This document shows, in pieces, positions 5,938 to 8,591 of a stretch of DNA of 8,591 nt. The DNA comes from Candidatus Bathyarchaeota archaeon (GTDB taxonomy: Archaea > Thermoproteota > Bathyarchaeia > RBG-16-48-13 > GCA-020355125), in NCBI GenBank assembly GCA_030607815.1, contig JAUWJG010000027.1, forward strand, positions 1-8,591. The letters are read 5' to 3'. Made by a program: the position numbers and the translations under genes. Positions within the stretch are counted from its first letter, which is position 1, and every line of letters begins with the position of its first letter. Below the pieces are notes generated by a model. That model worked only from the letters and a program-made list of their open reading frames with translations, did no database searches and had not been told where the DNA came from.

Positions 5938-5944
5938 ATAGCAT

Positions 5945-6718
5945 CTACTTTTTGTGTCCAATTGTAAGAGTGATTTTATCCAGTAGGAGCCAACGATCAT
6001 CTTGATGTTGTGTGATGTAGCGGCGAAACGCTTCCAATCCTTTCTCGTAAGCTGCTTTACTGATGAGAGTGAGAACTGAAGTAGATTTTAATTTGACAGC
6101 ATTCAAGCGTTCTTCAGCTGTCTGGTATGTCTGTTGTGAAATCGTTTTGGATGAAACTCTATTGAACCCAGTTTTTTTTACCCATTTCTCCATCTTACTC
6201 TTCGTTGCATATCGTTCTTTATCTATCTCGAGTGTTTCTGGGAAGAAGACATGTTCGGGGTCATTAAGATCTTCAAGTGCACTATAGCGATTTAGAAGCA
6301 CACCTCCAGGTTTTAAGACACGGTAACACTCACCTAGAACTTTTAATGGTGCATCAATATGGTGAAGAAGGTGAGACATGAAGACGGCGTCAAACGAATC
6401 ATTAGAATAAGTAAGGGATGATGCGTCTTGTACATCCCACATTGCACGCTCCGCATCTTTTTTAACGCTGGCTCTGATTACCATATCTTCGGAAGCGTCA
6501 GCACCTGTGACAGAGTATCCGAGTTGAGTTGCGATAGGAATGGTGAAACGTCCTGTTTCACATCCCAAATCGAGAAGAGTTACATCCCCTTGAACGTTAA
6601 TCTTCTCTGCGATTAGTTTTAGCCAAATATCGATATTTTGTTCTGATAGGGGTCGTGCATCATCGTAGACCTTAGCAATCTTACTGTAATCTGCTTTTTC
6701 GATAGATAAATCCTTCAT
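5945..6718 (-). CDS. Class I SAM-dependent methyltransferase (Methyltransf_11/UbiE-like)
   Basis: This 257-aa protein has a complete class I Rossmann fold. Motif I is LLDLGCETGRF (48-58), in which E54 stands where the usual D-x-G-x-G-x-G pattern has its second Gly. The acidic ribose-binding residue is D74 in VTGADASEDM. SFDAVFMSHLLHHI (108-121) is the motif before strand 5, and LKPGGVLL (135-142) follows. The N-terminal YSKIAKVYDDARPLSEQ is typical of small-molecule methyltransferases of this group. The C-terminal third (about 165-257) is more variable and likely binds substrate, which cannot be predicted. The start is ATG 6718; a TATA-like CTATATCC (minus strand, 6750-6743) lies only about 29 nt upstream, so the transcript may be leaderless. 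It is divergent from the HAD gene. Confidence 0.88.
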   Translation of the reverse strand: MKDLSIEKADYSKIAKVYDDARPLSEQNIDIWLKLIAEKINVQGDVTLLDLGCETGRFTIPIATQLGYSVTGADASEDMVIRASVKKDAERAMWDVQDASSLTYSNDSFDAVFMSHLLHHIDAPLKVLGECYRVLKPGGVLLNRYSALEDLNDPEHVFFPETLEIDKERYATKSKMEKWVKKTGFNRVSSKTISQQTYQTAEERLNAVKLKSTSVLTLISKAAYEKGLEAFRRYITQHQDDRWLLLDKITLTIGHKK

Positions 6719-6775
6719 GATACTCTCGCTTGTATAATTGTAGGATATAGAGTTCTTTTTAAGATAACAGGGTTA

Positions 6776-6785
6776 CTTTATTTTT
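6776..6785 (+). promoter_or_regulatory. Candidate TATA element for the HAD gene
   Basis: CTTTATTTTT is centred about 45 nt before ATG 6826, and a GGTGA ribosome site (6811-6815) lies 10 nt before that ATG. A second TATA-like CTTATATT at 6790-6797 would place the transcript start at or beyond the ribosome site, so it is less likely. Confidence 0.35.
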
Positions 6786-6825
6786 AATACTTATATTCTG
6801 TAAAAAGATTGGTGAAAAATCGTTC

Positions 6826-7554
6826 ATGAATCTAAAAGCAGTTCTTTTCGATTTAGGAGACACACTTCTCCATCTCGATGATAATAAAAATGTGAATGAC
6901 ATATTCATGTTGGGTCATCAAGCTATGAGAGATTATTTGGTTGGTGAAGGAATAGATGTAGGACTGAAAGATATTATGAAGGTTTCAAATGGAATATATG
7001 ATGTCTATATTCCATTTTCTGTGAAGTCTTTTATTGAACTCAAACAACCTCTAATCTACTCTGCTATATTGTATCAACTAGGTATTGCCGATTACGCTAA
7101 TGAAGAGTTGATTGCTGGTGCAATCAACAGTTTTCATGGTCCATTGGTTGAAAATTACCAGATTTATGAGGAGGTTAAAGGAGTTCTCAGTGAACTTAAA
7201 AATAGAAAATTAAAACTTGGATTAATCTCGAATAATTATAGTACAACGTATTTTTTTCGTTTGTTACAGAAGTTTGATTTAAACAAATATTTTAATGCAA
7301 AAGTCGTATCAAGCGAGATAGGAATAAGGAAACCTCACAAAGGCATTTTTTTCCAATGTCTTAAAATGTTAAACGTTACTAGCGAGAATTCAATGTTTGT
7401 CGGTGATCTCCTACGTAAAGACATTCAAGGCGCTAAGAATGCTGGAATGAAAAGTGTGTGGATCAACAGAACCAATGAAACAATAACTGCAGAGAGACCA
7501 AAACCAGACTACGAAATACACAATCTCACAGAATTACTAGAGATTCTCTTATGA
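6826..7554 (+). CDS. HAD-superfamily hydrolase (subfamily IA-like)
   Basis: This 242-aa protein is a likely phosphatase. Motif I is VLFDLGDTLL with the nucleophile D9; the usual second Asp of D-x-D is replaced by G11, with D12 one place later, a variant common in archaeal HAD proteins. A helical cap covers about residues 20-110. Motif II is LISNN (S135), motif III is the Lys in IRKPHKGIF (K169), and motif IV is GDLLRKDIQGA (D194 and D199). All core residues apart from the general acid/base Asp are present. The gene precedes the orotate phosphoribosyltransferase gene by 67 nt on the same strand, so a nucleotide phosphatase role is possible, but this is inference. The substrate cannot be read from the sequence. 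Confidence 0.9.
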   Translation: MNLKAVLFDLGDTLLHLDDNKNVNDIFMLGHQAMRDYLVGEGIDVGLKDIMKVSNGIYDVYIPFSVKSFIELKQPLIYSAILYQLGIADYANEELIAGAINSFHGPLVENYQIYEEVKGVLSELKNRKLKLGLISNNYSTTYFFRLLQKFDLNKYFNAKVVSSEIGIRKPHKGIFFQCLKMLNVTSENSMFVGDLLRKDIQGAKNAGMKSVWINRTNETITAERPKPDYEIHNLTELLEILL

Positions 7555-7609
7555 GTCTACTATATTTGGAAAGGTTGTTATAGTGAATTTCAATTTATAT
7601 GAATAAAAT

Positions 7610-7614
7610 GGAGG
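7610..7614 (+). promoter_or_regulatory. Strong ribosome binding site of the OPRT gene
   Basis: GGAGG lies 7 nt before ATG 7622 and fixes that start. It is the clearest Shine-Dalgarno in the window. TATA-like sequences at about 7558-7566 could give this gene its own transcript in addition to read-through from the HAD gene. Confidence 0.65.
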
Positions 7615-7621
7615 AAAAAAG

Positions 7622-8239
7622 ATGACACACGCATCATTAGCTAATGCTTTGGTTGAATCAGGGGCGTTAAAGTTTGGGAAGTTTACGATCAAATCTGGAA
7701 TCATAAGTCCCTACTACATTGACCTCACTTTGTTACTTTCTTCTCCGCAAGATTTCGAGTTTGTAGTGGATGCTGTTGTTGAGAAAATACGAACGATTCG
7801 TTCTTCTCAGAAGGTGGATAAACTGGCAAGTATTGCCCTTAAAGGTGCCTTGTTCATTCCAAGTATTGCCAATAAGTTGGATCTTCCATGTGTTGTTGTG
7901 CGGAAGGAGAGTAAGAAATATGGGGTGACTGGAAGGATTGCTGGTGGAAACATAGAACAAGGGGAACACATTCTGTTCTTTGATGATCTGGTGTCAAGTG
8001 GACAATCCAAACTTGAAGGTATAAAACCTTTAGAACAACTGGGGGCAAAGATTGACATAGTATTAGTTGTGATTGATAGAGAGCAAGGCGGTCGAGAAAA
8101 CCTTGAGAGACTTGGTTATCAGTTTCATGCCCTTGCAACAATATCTGAACTGGTTCATACTCTTCTAAAAAACAATAAAAAATCAAATAAGGAAGCGAAA
8201 ATAATTACAGATTATATGCAAAGTCTTCACACATCATGA
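7622..8239 (+). CDS. pyrE: Orotate phosphoribosyltransferase (OPRT)
   Basis: This 205-aa protein should join orotate and PRPP to give OMP in de novo pyrimidine synthesis. Typical OPRT features appear in order: KFTIKSGIISPYYIDL-type orotate and PRPP contacts (around 20-35, K24), the flexible catalytic loop VVRKESKKYGVTGRIAGG (92-109, with R94, K95, K98, K99), the PRPP motif ILFFDDLVSSGQS (117-129, D121/D122), and IDREQGGRENLERLGY (151-166). The PRPP motif has SSG where most OPRTs have TTG or TAG, and the segment ALKGALFIPSIA (72-83) differs from the usual GGIP-type loop, so this is a divergent archaeal form or a PyrE-like PRTase. Length fits free OPRT; no HTH or OMP decarboxylase domain is fused. 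Confidence 0.85.
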   Translation: MTHASLANALVESGALKFGKFTIKSGIISPYYIDLTLLLSSPQDFEFVVDAVVEKIRTIRSSQKVDKLASIALKGALFIPSIANKLDLPCVVVRKESKKYGVTGRIAGGNIEQGEHILFFDDLVSSGQSKLEGIKPLEQLGAKIDIVLVVIDREQGGRENLERLGYQFHALATISELVHTLLKNNKKSNKEAKIITDYMQSLHTS

Positions 8240-8286
8240 AGTAAATGAATGAAAAAAATGCTGATAAAATCGAAGATGAATAAAAA

Positions 8287-8380
8287 TGAAAAGTTAAATC
8301 TCACTCTTATATCCGAAGCTAATTTTTATAATTAATAAGTTTATACCTAATCATTCCATAAAAATAAAATTAACTTTTCA
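8287..8380. repeat. 11-bp inverted repeat in the AT-rich gap after OPRT
   Basis: TGAAAAGTTAA (8287-8297) and TTAACTTTTCA (8370-8380) are perfect reverse complements with a 72-nt spacer. The surrounding gap (8240-8499) is strongly AT-rich and holds no gene I can support. T-rich CTAATTTTTATAATT at about 8319-8333 may end the OPRT transcript. In such AT-rich DNA an 11-bp repeat could arise by chance. Confidence 0.35.
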
Positions 8381-8458
8381 AGATTAAGATCATTAAAATA
8401 ATCACAATACGGTTTACAGAGTCCAAAAATAAATCTCGCTTAAAATCATTGAAAAATG

Positions 8459-8466
8459 TTTTATAC
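8459..8466 (+). promoter_or_regulatory. Candidate TATA element for the ThDP-enzyme gene
   Basis: TTTTATAC is centred about 37 nt before ATG 8500, leaving room for a leader of about 12 nt. This spacing resembles that of other TATA-like sites in the window. Confidence 0.35.
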
Positions 8467-8499
8467 ATCATAAAAAAAGAAGAGAAGTGGTATAAATAT

Positions 8500-8591
8500 A
8501 TGACAAAAATTACGGGCGCTAAAGCAATTGCAAAAATTTTGAAAAAATTTGACACAGAATATATCTTTTATATCTTTGGTTACGGTGTTCC
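8500..8591 (+). CDS. Thiamine-diphosphate-dependent enzyme, N-terminus only (cut by window end)
   Basis: The first 30 codons read MTKITGAKAIAKILKKFDTE followed by a YIFYIFGYG-type strand. This is the usual opening of the PYR (TPP_enzyme_N) domain of acetolactate-synthase-like enzymes: TGA-x-A(I/L)-x-x-x-L-x-x-x-G-V-x-x-(V/I)-F-x-(V/I)-x-G. The catalytic Glu and the ThDP/Mg motif lie beyond the window, so the reaction cannot be assigned. Start ATG 8500 gives the normal position of the TGA motif (residues 5-7). The upstream frame stays open further but is very AT-rich. Confidence 0.65.
   Translation, partial: MTKITGAKAIAKILKKFDTEYIFYIFGYGV

Noticed and set aside
8370..8555. Minus-strand 61-codon hydrophobic frame
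   Set aside because: It is opposite the start of the ThDP enzyme and reflects AT-rich DNA giving Phe, Ile and Leu codons.

Overview
The window looks like chromosomal DNA of an archaeon of low to moderate GC. The strongest evidence is a complete two-repeat archaeal TATA-box binding protein (TBP). Supporting signs are an NSUN/RsmB-type RNA m5C methyltransferase with a NusB-like N-terminus, archaeal-style TATA-like elements 29-47 nt ahead of several genes, and T-rich rather than hairpin-based gene ends. An uncultured Thermoproteota (Bathyarchaeia-like) or a related lineage is plausible, but this sequence alone cannot settle the phylum. No tRNA, rRNA, CRISPR array or origin was found by eye.

Layout: 98-1450 (+) RNA m5C methyltransferase; 1451-2151 a 700-bp spacer, AT-rich in its second half; 2152-2385 (+) a small DUF2061-type membrane protein; 2450-2929 (-) a GC-rich C-terminal remnant of an IS5/IS4-type DDE transposase; 2933-3043 (-) a protein-like fragment of unknown origin; 3130-4018 (-) a compact TBP cluster. 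The cluster holds TBP, a 56-codon zinc-ribbon gene broken by two apparent one-base deletions, and a 48-aa Cys-containing ORF, each 3 nt apart. Next come 4278-4673 (-) a winged-helix regulator, a roughly 400-bp divergent intergenic region, and 5078-5915 (+) a two-gene unit. That unit pairs a novel-looking protein (restriction-endonuclease/Rpb5-N-like domain plus DnaJ-type zinc centre) with an overlapping 63-aa partner, and it ends at a stem-loop plus T-tract. The rest is 5945-6718 (-) a class I SAM methyltransferase; 6826-8239 (+) a HAD hydrolase and an orotate phosphoribosyltransferase; and, from 8500, the beginning of a thiamine-diphosphate enzyme cut by the window end.

How the genes fit together: most are housekeeping genes in short units. 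TBP serves basal transcription. HAD and OPRT probably form a nucleotide-metabolism pair. The methyltransferase at 98-1450 modifies RNA. The parts most worth study are the 222-aa fusion protein with its overlapping small partner, and the tiny zinc-ribbon gene attached to TBP, whose frame breaks could be decay or assembly error.
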